From assembly GCF_902809855.1 (NCBI RefSeq), contig NZ_CADDWJ010000002.1, positions 806,001 to 870,000 of the forward strand: DNA of 64,000 bases, given 5' to 3'. Shown here piece by piece: positions 44,107 to 53,359 of this stretch (position 1 is the stretch's first letter; the number at the start of each line of letters is the position of its first letter). Both the position numbers and the translations under genes were made by a program. Source of the stretch: Acinetobacter sp. Marseille-Q1618 (GTDB lineage Bacteria; Pseudomonadota; Gammaproteobacteria; Pseudomonadales; Moraxellaceae). Below the pieces are notes generated by a model. It ran no database searches and was not told the DNA's origin. It saw only the letters and a program-made list of their open reading frames with translations.

Positions 44107-44730
44107 ATGAAAGAACAAGCTTTATTAGAGCGAATATTTCCCAGTAAAAAACACGAGGTCAAAAGAGCGATACTTTATGATGCACTGAAATGTTTTACTC
44201 AATTTGGTGCAGATAGCACCACGATTGAAATGATCAAACAACAATCTAATATGAGTATTGGTTCGATTTATCATCATTTTAAAAACAAAGAAGGCATTTT
44301 GGCTGCATTATTTTTTGCTGCGATTGATGATCTCAATCATCTGAGAGAGCAACAACTGATTCAATCTCAAAACTCTAAGGAAAGTGTGATTGCCGTTATT
44401 TTTAGCTATATTGATTGGATTGAGGATCATCCCCATTTCGCTGAAATTATGCTGACACGCGAATTGGATATTATGCATAGTGAACATGCTGAAAGGTTTA
44501 AAAAAAGAAAAAGTATGTATAGAAAACGACTGATTAATTGGTTTTCTATTCCTCAAAATATACAAGATGTGCAACATGTGCCTAGAGAGTTGATTCCTTC
44601 TCTTATTTTGGGTGTAACCGAACATTATGCGAAAACATGGTTGCTTGGACAAACCAAGTCCCAGCCTAGTCAGTTTAAAGAGGAACTAGCGTTAATGACT
44701 TGGGGATTATTAGAATCCTATCAATTTTAA
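44107..44730 (+). CDS. TetR-family regulator adjacent to the csu operon
   Basis: A 207-aa TetR-type protein. The N-terminal HTH (about 17-63) contains ALKCFTQFGADSTTIEMIKQQSN (part: FGADSTTIEMIKQQ) and the recognition segment MSIGSIYHHFKNKEGILAALF, then a helical ligand domain. GATGAGGAATAA precedes the ATG. It lies 298 bp upstream of csuA/B on the same strand. That position suggests local control of the pilus operon; in A. baumannii the csu operon is known to depend on BfmRS, so the TetR role here is inference. Confidence 0.85.
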   Translation: MKEQALLERIFPSKKHEVKRAILYDALKCFTQFGADSTTIEMIKQQSNMSIGSIYHHFKNKEGILAALFFAAIDDLNHLREQQLIQSQNSKESVIAVIFSYIDWIEDHPHFAEIMLTRELDIMHSEHAERFKKRKSMYRKRLINWFSIPQNIQDVQHVPRELIPSLILGVTEHYAKTWLLGQTKSQPSQFKEELALMTWGLLESYQF

Positions 44731-45028
44731 ATTAACAGCATAATTATGTGAAAATTTATATAACAATTGGTTTTTAAAATATTATTCTAATTTTTTTGTT
44801 AAACTTAGACTATTTTTATATCATAAATTTATATATTATTAATAAATAATATTTATTTACATTTTAATTACTTGAAAACATAAAGATATAAAATATTGTA
44901 GATTATTTTTTATACATATTTTATATGAATAAAATGTTATCTAATGTTAATCATATTGAAATACGTCACACAACCACAAAATAATACTATACAGATAACA
45001 CATTTTTTACCTAACTACAGGTGATTTT
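44731..45028 (+). promoter_or_regulatory. AT-rich promoter region of the csu operon
   Basis: A gap of 298 bp with long A/T runs and many TATAAT-like words; CAGGTGATTTT gives the csuA/B ribosome binding site. No confident operator was recognised. The composition is typical of a silenced or tightly regulated fimbrial promoter. Confidence 0.4.
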
Positions 45029-45559
45029 ATGAAAAAAACTCATATTTTGGCTTCTGGATTATTCATCGCTTCTTCATTACTTGCAGCGCCTGCGATGGCA
45101 GCGATTACAGGGCAAGTAGATGTAAAATTAAAAGTTTCTGCAGGTTGTGTTGTAGAAAACTCTGAAGTTGAAGGCGCAATGAACAAATTTGGTGTACTAG
45201 ATTTTGGTCAAACATCATCAACTTGGTCTAACGTACTGACGGCTGAACTTGCCTCTGCAGGTGATGGTGGCGACTTAACCGTTATATGTGATGAGAGTGT
45301 TGGACAATTTAACGTGAGCGTAAATGGTGGTGAACGTAGTAATCGCACATTATCAAATGCGGCAGATACCGTTAACTATAATGTTTATCAAGATGCGGGA
45401 CGTACTCAACTCTACGTCATTGATCAAAATGTACCATTCCCTGTAGGCGCTAATAATACACCAGTAAAAGTCCCAATGTTTGGTGCAGTACCAGCAAATG
45501 CGACTACTGTTTCAGAAGGGGATTATAAAGATACTTTGCTTGTAACTGTTTCTTTCTAA
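45029..45559 (+). CDS. csuA/B: Csu pilus major subunit CsuA/B
   Basis: A 176-aa precursor with signal peptide ending in AAPAMA, followed by a spore-coat-U (SCPU) pilin domain: AITGQVDVKLKVSAGCVVEN with the first disulfide Cys, DFGQTSSTW, LTVICDES with the second Cys, and the final strand YKDTLLVTVSF. It forms the rod of Csu pili, which drive biofilm formation on abiotic surfaces (established for A. baumannii). First gene of a six-gene operon in the canonical order. Confidence 0.93.
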   Translation: MKKTHILASGLFIASSLLAAPAMAAITGQVDVKLKVSAGCVVENSEVEGAMNKFGVLDFGQTSSTWSNVLTAELASAGDGGDLTVICDESVGQFNVSVNGGERSNRTLSNAADTVNYNVYQDAGRTQLYVIDQNVPFPVGANNTPVKVPMFGAVPANATTVSEGDYKDTLLVTVSF

Positions 45560-45583
45560 TCAAAGAATGGTGAGGAGTTTGGC

Positions 45584-46141
45584 ATGTTTAAAAGCACGGT
45601 ACTCAAAACCCTCTGCTTGAGTGGATGTGTTTTTTTACATACCAATCTTGTGTATGCAGGTTCTGGAAGTGTGAACTTAACCAGTGAAATTACTCTAGAA
45701 CCTGCCTGCCTGATTAACCAAAACAGCACTTTGCAAGGTGAGGATATTTCTCAACTGGGGCAGTTGGATTTTGGTGAACAAGGTTCAGGTTTCACCCATG
45801 CATCAGCAATTTTAAGTAATGAATCCAATAATGCGATCTCTATTTTATGTCCTGAAGGGAGTCTGGTAAAAGTCGCTTTTAATGCAGGATTAAATGCAAC
45901 TCAAGTTCCTCCTCAGTTTGCTGCTGAATATCAACGTGCAATGGCAAATGGGGCTGGAGAATATATTGCATATCAGATTTATGAAAATAATAAAGCTGGA
46001 AGAGTCCTTACACCCGAAGCATCGCTCGAGTTTTTAGGAGGTGCTGAATATGTCTTTCGTATTTATGCAGAAGCTGTAAATTTACAGTTGCTTTCGAAGG
46101 GTGAATATAGCGATCAAATCACGATTACTGTTAATTTTTAA
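45584..46141 (+). CDS. csuA: Csu pilus minor subunit CsuA
   Basis: A 185-aa precursor: signal peptide ending in VYAG, then an SCPU pilin domain with EPACLINQ (Cys), LDFGEQGSGFTHASAIL and SILCPEG (Cys), ending in YSDQITITVNF. It is one of the tip-proximal minor subunits of the Csu pilus. The gene follows csuA/B after 24 bp and has GAGGAG upstream. The divergence from CsuA/B in the donor strand region fits a specialised adapter role. Confidence 0.9.
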   Translation: MFKSTVLKTLCLSGCVFLHTNLVYAGSGSVNLTSEITLEPACLINQNSTLQGEDISQLGQLDFGEQGSGFTHASAILSNESNNAISILCPEGSLVKVAFNAGLNATQVPPQFAAEYQRAMANGAGEYIAYQIYENNKAGRVLTPEASLEFLGGAEYVFRIYAEAVNLQLLSKGEYSDQITITVNF

Positions 46142-46172
46142 CGACTAATTTTTAATAGTAGGGTAGATGTCT

Positions 46173-46703
46173 ATGTTTAAACAGCTATTAAAAATAACAA
46201 CGCCTATTTTTTTATTAGTTTATTCAGTCGCATGTGTTGCTGAAACATCAGCCACGATTGAAGTCAGTGCTGAAATTGAGGCAGGTTGTGTTTTTCAACA
46301 GTCACCCATAGGACTGAATTTTGGGATACATGCCTCAACCTCTCAAGAAAGCGCAGTTACAGCAAATATAAGTAATACACAGGAAACATGGAAAATCGAG
46401 TGTACGCCGAACACACCTGTCAATATCACTTTTGGAAATGGCAAAAGTATAAATAGCAATACACAAAATCGGCGACTTAAGCATGTTTCTGCAGAGCACT
46501 ATCTGGATTATATGTTGTACCAAGATGCCAATTTAAGCCAACCCATAGGTACCACAACTACCAATACTTTAACCAAGCAAAGCACAGCACAAAATTTATT
46601 ACTCGACTTCCAGATTTATGGTGTGGTCGATTTGAGTCAAGGCGCAGTAAACAAAATGCCTGGTCAATATACCGATGACGTTTTAATTACGATTACATGG
46701 TGA
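46173..46703 (+). CDS. csuB: Csu pilus minor subunit CsuB
   Basis: A 176-aa precursor. The signal peptide MFKQLLKITTPIFLLVYSVA is followed by an SCPU domain: IEVSAEIEAGCVFQQ, LNFGIHASTSQ, IECTPNTPVNITFGNG, with the two Cys forming the disulfide, and a terminal YTDDVLITITW. I chose ATG 46173 because AGGG at 46160-46163 is at a better distance; ATG 46167 would add two residues. The stop overlaps the alternative start of csuC. Confidence 0.88.
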   Translation: MFKQLLKITTPIFLLVYSVACVAETSATIEVSAEIEAGCVFQQSPIGLNFGIHASTSQESAVTANISNTQETWKIECTPNTPVNITFGNGKSINSNTQNRRLKHVSAEHYLDYMLYQDANLSQPIGTTTTNTLTKQSTAQNLLLDFQIYGVVDLSQGAVNKMPGQYTDDVLITITW

Positions 46704-46708
46704 GATTT

Positions 46709-47512
46709 ATGAAAAACTTTTTTAAACAAAACTCTTCTATTCACCGATTATCGACACACGTTGTCGCTGTTGCTGCGATGTTGAGTCCTGCTGTGGCATA
46801 CAGCCAAGCAAATTTTCTCATTTGGCCGATTTATCCTGTAATTGAAAATAATCAAAAAGCAGTCGCTGTATGGTTAGAAAATGTCGGAGATAGTCCTGCA
46901 ACGGTTCAAGTCAGAGTATTTAAGTGGAGTCAAGATCAACACAAAGAACAATTCTCAACCCAACAAGAAATTATCCCAAGTCCCCCAATCGTAAAAATTC
47001 CTGCAGGGACGAAGCAAATGATTCGTTTGACGCAGGCAGTGGCGACGCCTGAACTGAAAGAAAATGCTTATCGCGTCATTGTAGATGAGCTTCCTGTCGC
47101 AACGGATGACCAAAATAAAGCCAGTAGTGTGAATTTTAAAATGCGCTACTCCATTCCATTATTTACCTATGGTCAAGGGATGGGGAGTGGTTCAAATCAA
47201 GAAACTCACAAGCAAAATGCAAGAAATCCATTGGCAAAACCTATTTTAAAATGGAATTTGGCGCAGCATGAGGCTAAGGAAGTTCTTGAAGTGAGTAATT
47301 CTGGGGCGATGGTCGCAAGAATTACTGAGTTTAAAAGCGCAGGTCAGTCTTTTAAAGCACAGGCAGCAAATAATGCCTATGGCTATGTTCTGCCTAATAG
47401 CAAAATTTATTTTAATTTAAATGCTGATCTAAAAAATCAACTTTTAAAAAATAATGTCTTAGAAGCTGTAGTGGGTTCAAAGAAAGAGACGGTGACTATT
47501 GAAAAACAATAG
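46709..47512 (+). CDS. csuC: Csu pilus periplasmic chaperone CsuC
   Basis: A 267-aa precursor of the archaic/alternative chaperone type. Signal peptide to about residue 30 (MLSPAVAYSQA), then two Ig-like domains: FLIWPIYPVIENNQKAVAVWLENVG with the G1/A1 region (part: AVAVWLENVG), IKIPAGTKQMIRLTQ-like VKIPAGTKQMIRLTQAVATP and RYSIPLFTYG. It holds pilin subunits by donor-strand complementation in the periplasm and delivers them to the usher. The in-frame ATG at 46697 overlaps the csuB stop; ATG 46709 with GGTGAG upstream is preferred. Confidence 0.91.
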   Translation: MKNFFKQNSSIHRLSTHVVAVAAMLSPAVAYSQANFLIWPIYPVIENNQKAVAVWLENVGDSPATVQVRVFKWSQDQHKEQFSTQQEIIPSPPIVKIPAGTKQMIRLTQAVATPELKENAYRVIVDELPVATDDQNKASSVNFKMRYSIPLFTYGQGMGSGSNQETHKQNARNPLAKPILKWNLAQHEAKEVLEVSNSGAMVARITEFKSAGQSFKAQAANNAYGYVLPNSKIYFNLNADLKNQLLKNNVLEAVVGSKKETVTIEKQ

Positions 47513-47523
47513 GTGTTTGCCAA

Positions 47524-49983
47524 ATGAAAGATTATGTGAGTTTTAAGCGAAGTACGCTTGCCCAATGTATCATCATTATTTTTTGTGCACCAAGTTTTCA
47601 TTTGCATGCTGAAACTTTTTCAGAAATTCCAGATGCAGTTCAAACCATCCAAGAAATTCCACCGATCAAGTTATACTTGGATTTGGTGATTAACTCCTAT
47701 TCAACTCAAAAAGTTGTCACTATCATCGCGGTTGATGATCATTACTATTTACAAAAGATGGTATTGCATGACTTGGATATTAATCCTGAGCATTTTCATA
47801 CGCAGCAAGCGCTGAAAAGTGAAGATTTACTTCATCTTGGGATTAATTCTCAGCCTGATGAATGGGTGCAACTTGATCAGCAACCAGAAATCAAAACCGC
47901 TTATAACGCAAGTCAGCAACAAATTTTATTGGAGTTCCCATCAAATTGGTTACCTGAGCAACAATTAGGTAAAGACTATTGGTATAAGCGTACAACGGCA
48001 CAAAGTGGAATGGGGCTGTTAAATAACTATGATATTTATGTGCAGAAACCACATGATCAATCAACGTCATATCATATTTTTACTGAGCAGCGTTTTTTTA
48101 GTCGCTACGGTTCTTTAAAAAATACAGGTAACTTTAGATCCTTTAAAAATTCGCTCAATCAAAAGACCGAAAATGATTACATTCGTTACGATACACATTG
48201 GCAATTTGACAGCGAAGATAATATTGCAACCCTAGAAATAGGTGATATTTATTCTGCAAGGAAAAACAGTTGGACGCAATCTGTACGTCTTGGTGGAATT
48301 CAGTTGAGGCGAAATTATAGTATTCGTCCAGATTTAATTACTTATCCTTTACCACAGTTTACAGGTGAATCAGCCTTACCCAGTACAGTGGATTTATTTA
48401 TTAATGGTTTAAAAAGTTCAACCGATCATATTCAGCCGGGACCATATGTTTTAAACAGTGTCCCCTTTATTAATGGTCGTGGTGAGGCGGTTGTCGTGAC
48501 GACGGATGCGGTTGGACGACAAGTTTCAACCACGGTTCCTTTTTATGTTTCAGGTGATTTACTTCAACCTAAACTTTTTGATTATTCTATTTCAGCAGGG
48601 AAATTGCGTGAAAATTACGGCATAAAAAACTTTGATTATGGTGATCTTATTGCAAGTTTTGATGGGCGTTATGGGATCACTCCTTGGTTGACCGCAGAAG
48701 CACATGCTGAAGGGAATAACGATGTATGGAATATGGGGTTTGGACAAGTGTTCAAACTTTACAATTTTGGTATTTTGAATACCTCTTATTCATATAGTCA
48801 AGCCAACGCCAATCAGCAAAATTTAGAACGTGATGTCAGTGGGCATCAGTGGACGGTTGGTTATCAATATCAACAACCTCATTTTGGTTTTAATGCATTG
48901 CATTCCAAACAAAGTGAAAACTTTAAAACAGTTGCCAACTATTATACAGATGGTTTGATTTCGATTAATGCACAAGAAAGTACTGTTGCCAATATGCACT
49001 TTTCCACCAAAAAATCTGGTGCGTTTGGTATTGGTTATTTTGGCATTAAACGTGATGGTTTTGATGACTCAGAGTTATTAAGTTTATCGTGGGCGCCTGT
49101 GTTGCCAAGTGAGTTAAAAGGTGCAACTTTGTCTTTATCTGCCAATCGAGATTTAAAGCAAGATACTTGGAATGCAGGTGTTCAACTGACCATACCTTGG
49201 GGACAAACACGAAGTTATTTAAATACAGGCTATCAATATCAGCAAGATGGGCGTAACTCTGCTTATGTAAATTATAATTATCAGATGCCTACAGAAGGTG
49301 GTTTTGGTGTCAACCTAACACATCGTTATAACGAAGGCTCAGATGGTTATAATCAGGCTCAAGTCAATTATCGTAACCGTTATTTTAACCTTCAAGCGGG
49401 TATTTCTGGAGATGATGATTATGATCAATGGTATGGTTTAGCAGGTTCTTTGATTTGGATGAAGAACACTGTTTTTGCAGCCAATCGACTTGGAGAATCA
49501 TTTTCTCTTATCAGTACCAATGGACATGCCAATATCCCGATTCGTTATGAAAATAACTTGATTGGTGAAACCAATAAAAAGGGATATTTATTTGTTCCAA
49601 ATGTCACGCCTTATTACAGTGCTAAATATTCTATCGACCCACTCAATCTTTCTTCAAACTATGCAACGCCTGTGGTAGAGCATCGTACAGCTGCCAAGTT
49701 AGGTACAGGAATCGTGGTTGATTTCCCAGTTAAAAAAGTACAAGCAGGTAGTATTTACTTAAAGCGTGAAAATGGTGAGCCCTTACCTGCAGGCGCTGTG
49801 GTTTATCAAGAAGGTCGTCAACCTACCTATGTGGGTCTAGACAGTATTGTTTATATTGAAGAATTGGAAAAACAAAATATTTTAAAAGTAGATTTGGGGT
49901 ATGGGCAGTCCTGTACAGCCCAGTTTGCCGCAGAGTTAGATCAAGAACAGATCATTACCATTTCAGATGTTGTGTGTAGGTAG
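47524..49983 (+). CDS. csuD: Csu pilus outer-membrane usher CsuD
   Basis: An 819-aa usher that secretes and assembles pilin subunits across the outer membrane. A hydrophobic signal segment (about 10-30) ends in SFHLHA. The barrel region begins near residue 150 and contains GDIYSARKNSWTQSVRLGG and the plug segment around PSTVDLFINGLKSSTDHIQPG; the C-terminal domains include GIVVDFPVKKVQAGSIYLKR. The length and small size of the N-terminal domain fit the archaic chaperone-usher class. It starts 11 bp after csuC. Confidence 0.92.
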   Translation: MKDYVSFKRSTLAQCIIIIFCAPSFHLHAETFSEIPDAVQTIQEIPPIKLYLDLVINSYSTQKVVTIIAVDDHYYLQKMVLHDLDINPEHFHTQQALKSEDLLHLGINSQPDEWVQLDQQPEIKTAYNASQQQILLEFPSNWLPEQQLGKDYWYKRTTAQSGMGLLNNYDIYVQKPHDQSTSYHIFTEQRFFSRYGSLKNTGNFRSFKNSLNQKTENDYIRYDTHWQFDSEDNIATLEIGDIYSARKNSWTQSVRLGGIQLRRNYSIRPDLITYPLPQFTGESALPSTVDLFINGLKSSTDHIQPGPYVLNSVPFINGRGEAVVVTTDAVGRQVSTTVPFYVSGDLLQPKLFDYSISAGKLRENYGIKNFDYGDLIASFDGRYGITPWLTAEAHAEGNNDVWNMGFGQVFKLYNFGILNTSYSYSQANANQQNLERDVSGHQWTVGYQYQQPHFGFNALHSKQSENFKTVANYYTDGLISINAQESTVANMHFSTKKSGAFGIGYFGIKRDGFDDSELLSLSWAPVLPSELKGATLSLSANRDLKQDTWNAGVQLTIPWGQTRSYLNTGYQYQQDGRNSAYVNYNYQMPTEGGFGVNLTHRYNEGSDGYNQAQVNYRNRYFNLQAGISGDDDYDQWYGLAGSLIWMKNTVFAANRLGESFSLISTNGHANIPIRYENNLIGETNKKGYLFVPNVTPYYSAKYSIDPLNLSSNYATPVVEHRTAAKLGTGIVVDFPVKKVQAGSIYLKRENGEPLPAGAVVYQEGRQPTYVGLDSIVYIEELEKQNILKVDLGYGQSCTAQFAAELDQEQIITISDVVCR

Positions 49984-49993
49984 GAGATGAGGG

Positions 49994-50989
49994 ATGAAGA
50001 ATAAATTACTTTCTTTGTTGGCTGTGGGATTCTTAGGTTTACCTGCACAACAAGTATTTGCACTAGGCTGTTCAACTTATACATCTGGCGCACTTTTGGG
50101 ACCTGTGAGCTCTTTTCAAGTCCCTTCTATAGGAGAACAAATCATGTCAGGAGGATTATCCTGCGAGATTATAGCGAATCTCCTTTCAACACAATATATA
50201 AAATATAAAGTTATGGATATTCCTGCAGCTTTGATTCATGAGAACGGAATAAATCAGGCAAAGATTATCATTAGAGATTCTCAAAATACTATTTTAAGCA
50301 ATGATTTTGAAAAAGATCTCAGCGAATGGGATTGGCTTTCTATATTTGGGGGACCTGATAATAGTATTCCTTTTAAAATCACTGTTAATGAAACAACGAA
50401 TTTGAAACCTGGAGTTTATAAAGGTGTCTTAAAAATGAAGTGGTATTACCACATTGGTGCTATTGGGATTGGTGGTGTTAACCTTTGGACCTATCATAGT
50501 CCTGGTACTTTATGGTTGCCTCTTGCAGGATTGGTGCGATGGGGTACGGGTGAAGATTCTAACGTTCCACTTCAATTAATCGTAGAAAAAGACTGTAATA
50601 TTAATGCACAAAATATTAATTTTGGTAAGGCTCCCCTAGTTTCAAAGTTTGACCCTGTGACAGGTACAGTACAGATCACTTGTTCAGCAGAAACGCCTTA
50701 TAGTGTTGGGTTGAGTGATGGACAAAACTTTGATCAAACCAGACGTATGCTAAACACAACAGGCAGTGGTTATTTACCTTATGAAATTTATAAGAATACT
50801 ACAACTGATCGCTGGGGGCATTTAGGCACTGAACGTTGGTCTAGTGCAGATGCCACATTAAACCCAGGTAAGTATGATGGTTCTGCTGCTCAAGGCTATG
50901 CGTATACTGCTAAAATTATCGATGATGGAAGCAATCCTTCAGTTGTAGGTACATATAAAGACACACTTACTATAGAAGTGGCTTTCTAG
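49994..50989 (+). CDS. csuE: Csu pilus tip adhesin CsuE
   Basis: A 331-aa two-domain tip subunit. The signal peptide ends in QQVFA; an N-terminal adhesin domain spans about residues 25-190, and a C-terminal SCPU pilin domain starts near VEKDCNINAQNINFGKAP and ends in YKDTLTIEVAF. In A. baumannii CsuE three hydrophobic finger-like loops contact plastics; here the loop IGIGGVNLWTYHSPGTLW is a candidate for that. Last gene of the operon, 10 bp after csuD. Confidence 0.9.
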   Translation: MKNKLLSLLAVGFLGLPAQQVFALGCSTYTSGALLGPVSSFQVPSIGEQIMSGGLSCEIIANLLSTQYIKYKVMDIPAALIHENGINQAKIIIRDSQNTILSNDFEKDLSEWDWLSIFGGPDNSIPFKITVNETTNLKPGVYKGVLKMKWYYHIGAIGIGGVNLWTYHSPGTLWLPLAGLVRWGTGEDSNVPLQLIVEKDCNINAQNINFGKAPLVSKFDPVTGTVQITCSAETPYSVGLSDGQNFDQTRRMLNTTGSGYLPYEIYKNTTTDRWGHLGTERWSSADATLNPGKYDGSAAQGYAYTAKIIDDGSNPSVVGTYKDTLTIEVAF

Positions 50990-51047
50990 TGTGAATAAAC
51001 ACAAGAGTTTATAATTGTAGGAGCGTAAACACTTCTGCGTTGGAAAT

Positions 51048-51078
51048 AAAAAAATCCCTCAAGCCGAGTCAAGAGGGA
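51048..51078 (-). terminator. Terminator of the sfnG operon
   Basis: TCCCTC (51055-51060) pairs with GAGGGA (51073-51078); on the minus strand the stem is followed by seven T. It lies between csuE and sfnG, which are convergent. Confidence 0.8.
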
Positions 51079-51125
51079 AAAGTTCCACAACTTTTTGATT
51101 ATTTATTGTTGTTTTAACATCAAAA

Positions 51126-52232
51126 TTAAGCTGATTTTGCGTTGATTTGATTATTTTCTGCCTCCTCTAATTTACGAACTAAAGGTAGAACCTTTTCACC
51201 AAAATATTCAACTTCTTCGATAAAGTGTAGAAAACCTGAAAGTACTAAATCGACACCGACATGTTTAAGTTCAATAATACGTTCAGCGATTTGTTGCGGT
51301 GTTCCTATCAGGTTGGTTTTAAAACCATCGTTGTACTGTACTAAATCCTCAAAAGTTGATTTCGCCCAGTTGCCTTCACCTTCGGCTGTGGCTGCACCTG
51401 CTTCACGTGTGGCATCACCAAAAGCATTGACGGCTTCGATATTGGCTTTGTCAATAATTTCTTGCAGCACTGCTTGCGCTTCTTCTTCGGTATCTCGTGC
51501 GATAATAAAAGCATTTACTCCAATCTTCACTTGATGATTATTGGCTTTGGCTTTTTCACGGATATCATCAATTTGCTTTTTCAGCTCAGCAGGGGTGTTG
51601 CCATTGGTAAAATACCAATCTGAGACACGAGATGCCATGTCACGTGCTGCACGAGAACTACCGCCTTGGAAGATTTCAATATGCGGTTTTTGTACAGGCT
51701 TAGGACTTAATGTGTAGCCTTTAAACTGGTAATATTTCCCATTAAAACTAAAATTATCTTGTGTCCAAATGCCTTTTAAACTGCGTATAAACTCTTCAGA
51801 ACGTGCATAGCGTTGATCGTGTTCAGGCCATTCCTCACCTATGGCATCAAACTCACCTCTAAACCAACCACTGACCACATTGATTGCAATACGTCCATGG
51901 GTTAAATGATCAATGGTTGCAAGCTGTTTTGCAGCCAGTGCAGGTTTCCAAGGACCAGGCAAGATGGCAGCAATGACTTTTAGTTTTTCAGTTTTCGCTA
52001 AAATACCATGACTAAAACTGACGGACTCATGCTGATTTTCTGCATTATATCCCGCAGTAAAACGAATTTGGGTTAGGGCATATTCAAAGCCATTTTTTTC
52101 AGCGGCTTGAGCAAGGCGTACATTGTAGTCATAACTCCAATCTGTACGTTGTTCAATTTCACTGACCACCAAACCGCCACTGACATTGGGTACCCAATAG
52201 GCAAATGTAATGTTTTTATCATGTTGTGACAT
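51126..52232 (-). CDS. sfnG: FMNH2-dependent dimethyl sulfone monooxygenase
   Basis: Luciferase-superfamily enzyme (368 aa) that converts dimethyl sulfone to methanesulfinate using FMNH2 and O2. The start FAYWVPNVSGGLVVSEIEQR, then FRAGYNAENQHES-type RFTAGYNAENQHESVSFSHG, ISVNVVSGWFRGEFDAIGE-type AINVVSGWFRGEFDAIGEEW and EIFQGGSSRAARDMA match SfnG. The end of the gene reads VGVDLVLSGFLHFIEEVEYF. It follows msuE by 26 bp on the same strand, so the reductase supplies its FMNH2. Strong ribosome binding site GAGGA. Confidence 0.92.
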   Translation of the reverse strand: MSQHDKNITFAYWVPNVSGGLVVSEIEQRTDWSYDYNVRLAQAAEKNGFEYALTQIRFTAGYNAENQHESVSFSHGILAKTEKLKVIAAILPGPWKPALAAKQLATIDHLTHGRIAINVVSGWFRGEFDAIGEEWPEHDQRYARSEEFIRSLKGIWTQDNFSFNGKYYQFKGYTLSPKPVQKPHIEIFQGGSSRAARDMASRVSDWYFTNGNTPAELKKQIDDIREKAKANNHQVKIGVNAFIIARDTEEEAQAVLQEIIDKANIEAVNAFGDATREAGAATAEGEGNWAKSTFEDLVQYNDGFKTNLIGTPQQIAERIIELKHVGVDLVLSGFLHFIEEVEYFGEKVLPLVRKLEEAENNQINAKSA

Positions 52233-52258
52233 AAGCAGATCCTCAGAATGATAAATGA

Positions 52259-52987
52259 TTAAGCCACGTGTGTTTTCGGCTTTTTATGATGTATACGTGC
52301 TTCTGCTGCATCTAGGCTTGGTACTGCAGCAGACGGTAAAACTTCCTCTTGCTCGATTTGTTTGTTAATACCTAAGTTCTGCGAAGCTTGTTGTGACTTT
52401 TCTTTGATCACATCAGCACGTTGACCTTTGGCAGGTGCCCATTCCAAAATTGGTAGCGCACGTGCAACAGCCAGCGTGATACGGTCACGTAACAATTCAC
52501 TCTGAATGGTGTATTCAGGCGTAAAATCACGATCTGTCGCATATACGCCGATCGGTAAAGTTTGTGCTTGGAAAAAGCTAAATAAAGGACGTAATTGATG
52601 TTCAAGCACTAAAGCATGACGGTCTGAGCCACCTGAAGCTGCGAGTAAAACAGGGACATCGACCAATGCCGTCTGTTCAACAAAGTCAAAGAAATGTTTG
52701 AATAATCCTGTAAATGACGCACGATAAACAGGCGTACCCACAATCAAAGCATCTGCCGCTTCTACCGCGGCTAAGTCATCTTGCACACGTTGTGGCAATT
52801 GATTACGGTAAATTGCACCGCCTAACAACTGTCCAATTTCGCTAAATTTAATGAAATGTACATTGATCGGGGTTGCTTCGCCCAATTCATCTAAAATCGC
52901 TTGTACTAATGCTTCTGTTTTTGATGGATGATTTAAACCGCCTGACACAGCAACAATATTTAAAGGCTTGTGTTGAATAAATGACAT
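52259..52987 (-). CDS. msuE: NAD(P)H-dependent FMN reductase (MsuE type)
   Basis: A 242-aa flavodoxin-fold reductase. SGGLNHPSKTEALVQAILDE binds the FMN phosphate and PVYRASFTGLFKHFFDF is the family motif near the isoalloxazine. The length and the C-terminal extension with HKKPKT tail fit MsuE/SsuE reductases that feed two-component monooxygenases. Partner of SfnG directly downstream; it could also serve the LLM enzyme at 15134. Confidence 0.9.
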   Translation of the reverse strand: MSFIQHKPLNIVAVSGGLNHPSKTEALVQAILDELGEATPINVHFIKFSEIGQLLGGAIYRNQLPQRVQDDLAAVEAADALIVGTPVYRASFTGLFKHFFDFVEQTALVDVPVLLAASGGSDRHALVLEHQLRPLFSFFQAQTLPIGVYATDRDFTPEYTIQSELLRDRITLAVARALPILEWAPAKGQRADVIKEKSQQASQNLGINKQIEQEEVLPSAAVPSLDAAEARIHHKKPKTHVA

Positions 52988-53359
52988 GTCATTAACCTAA
53001 AATTTGAATTTCGTAATGACATTTATTAATCAATATTCAATATATTCTGTAAAATAAGCAAAAACAGATTAATTATCAGATTTTTAGATATAAGTGAAAA
53101 ATAAAAATTTTATTGGCATTTTTATTTTTAAGCGATTGATATATTTGTATAGTTTTAATGGGAATAAGTAATTCGCTGATCCAGCTAAAATTTATATTTA
53201 AAAATGATAATGAAATATAAAATGATAAATAACATAAAATGTGTAGGGATTTTATATTTAAAGCGACAAAATTATTAAAAATTCGTTATATTTAATTATC
53301 TTTAACAGCAATAGTACGGTTAAAATGAAAGACTGTGCTAGAGAGCTCTCACTTCGCTT
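52988..53359. promoter_or_regulatory. AT-rich divergent promoter region, msuE and response regulator
   Basis: A gap of 372 bp with no plausible gene. It must hold the promoters of msuE-sfnG (minus) and of the response-regulator gene (plus). A perfect 10-bp palindrome GAGAGCTCTC lies at 53341-53350, directly upstream of the ATG at 53360. No match to a sigma-54 promoter was found for msuE. Confidence 0.4.

Noticed and set aside
44308..44652. 114-codon minus-strand open frame inside the csu-linked TetR gene
   Set aside because: Antisense shadow of a clear TetR gene; no family features or ribosome binding site.
53100..53130. Possible sigma-54 promoter (TTGGCAT word) in the msuE/response-regulator gap
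   Set aside because: The -12 GC is missing at the required distance and the orientation is away from msuE.
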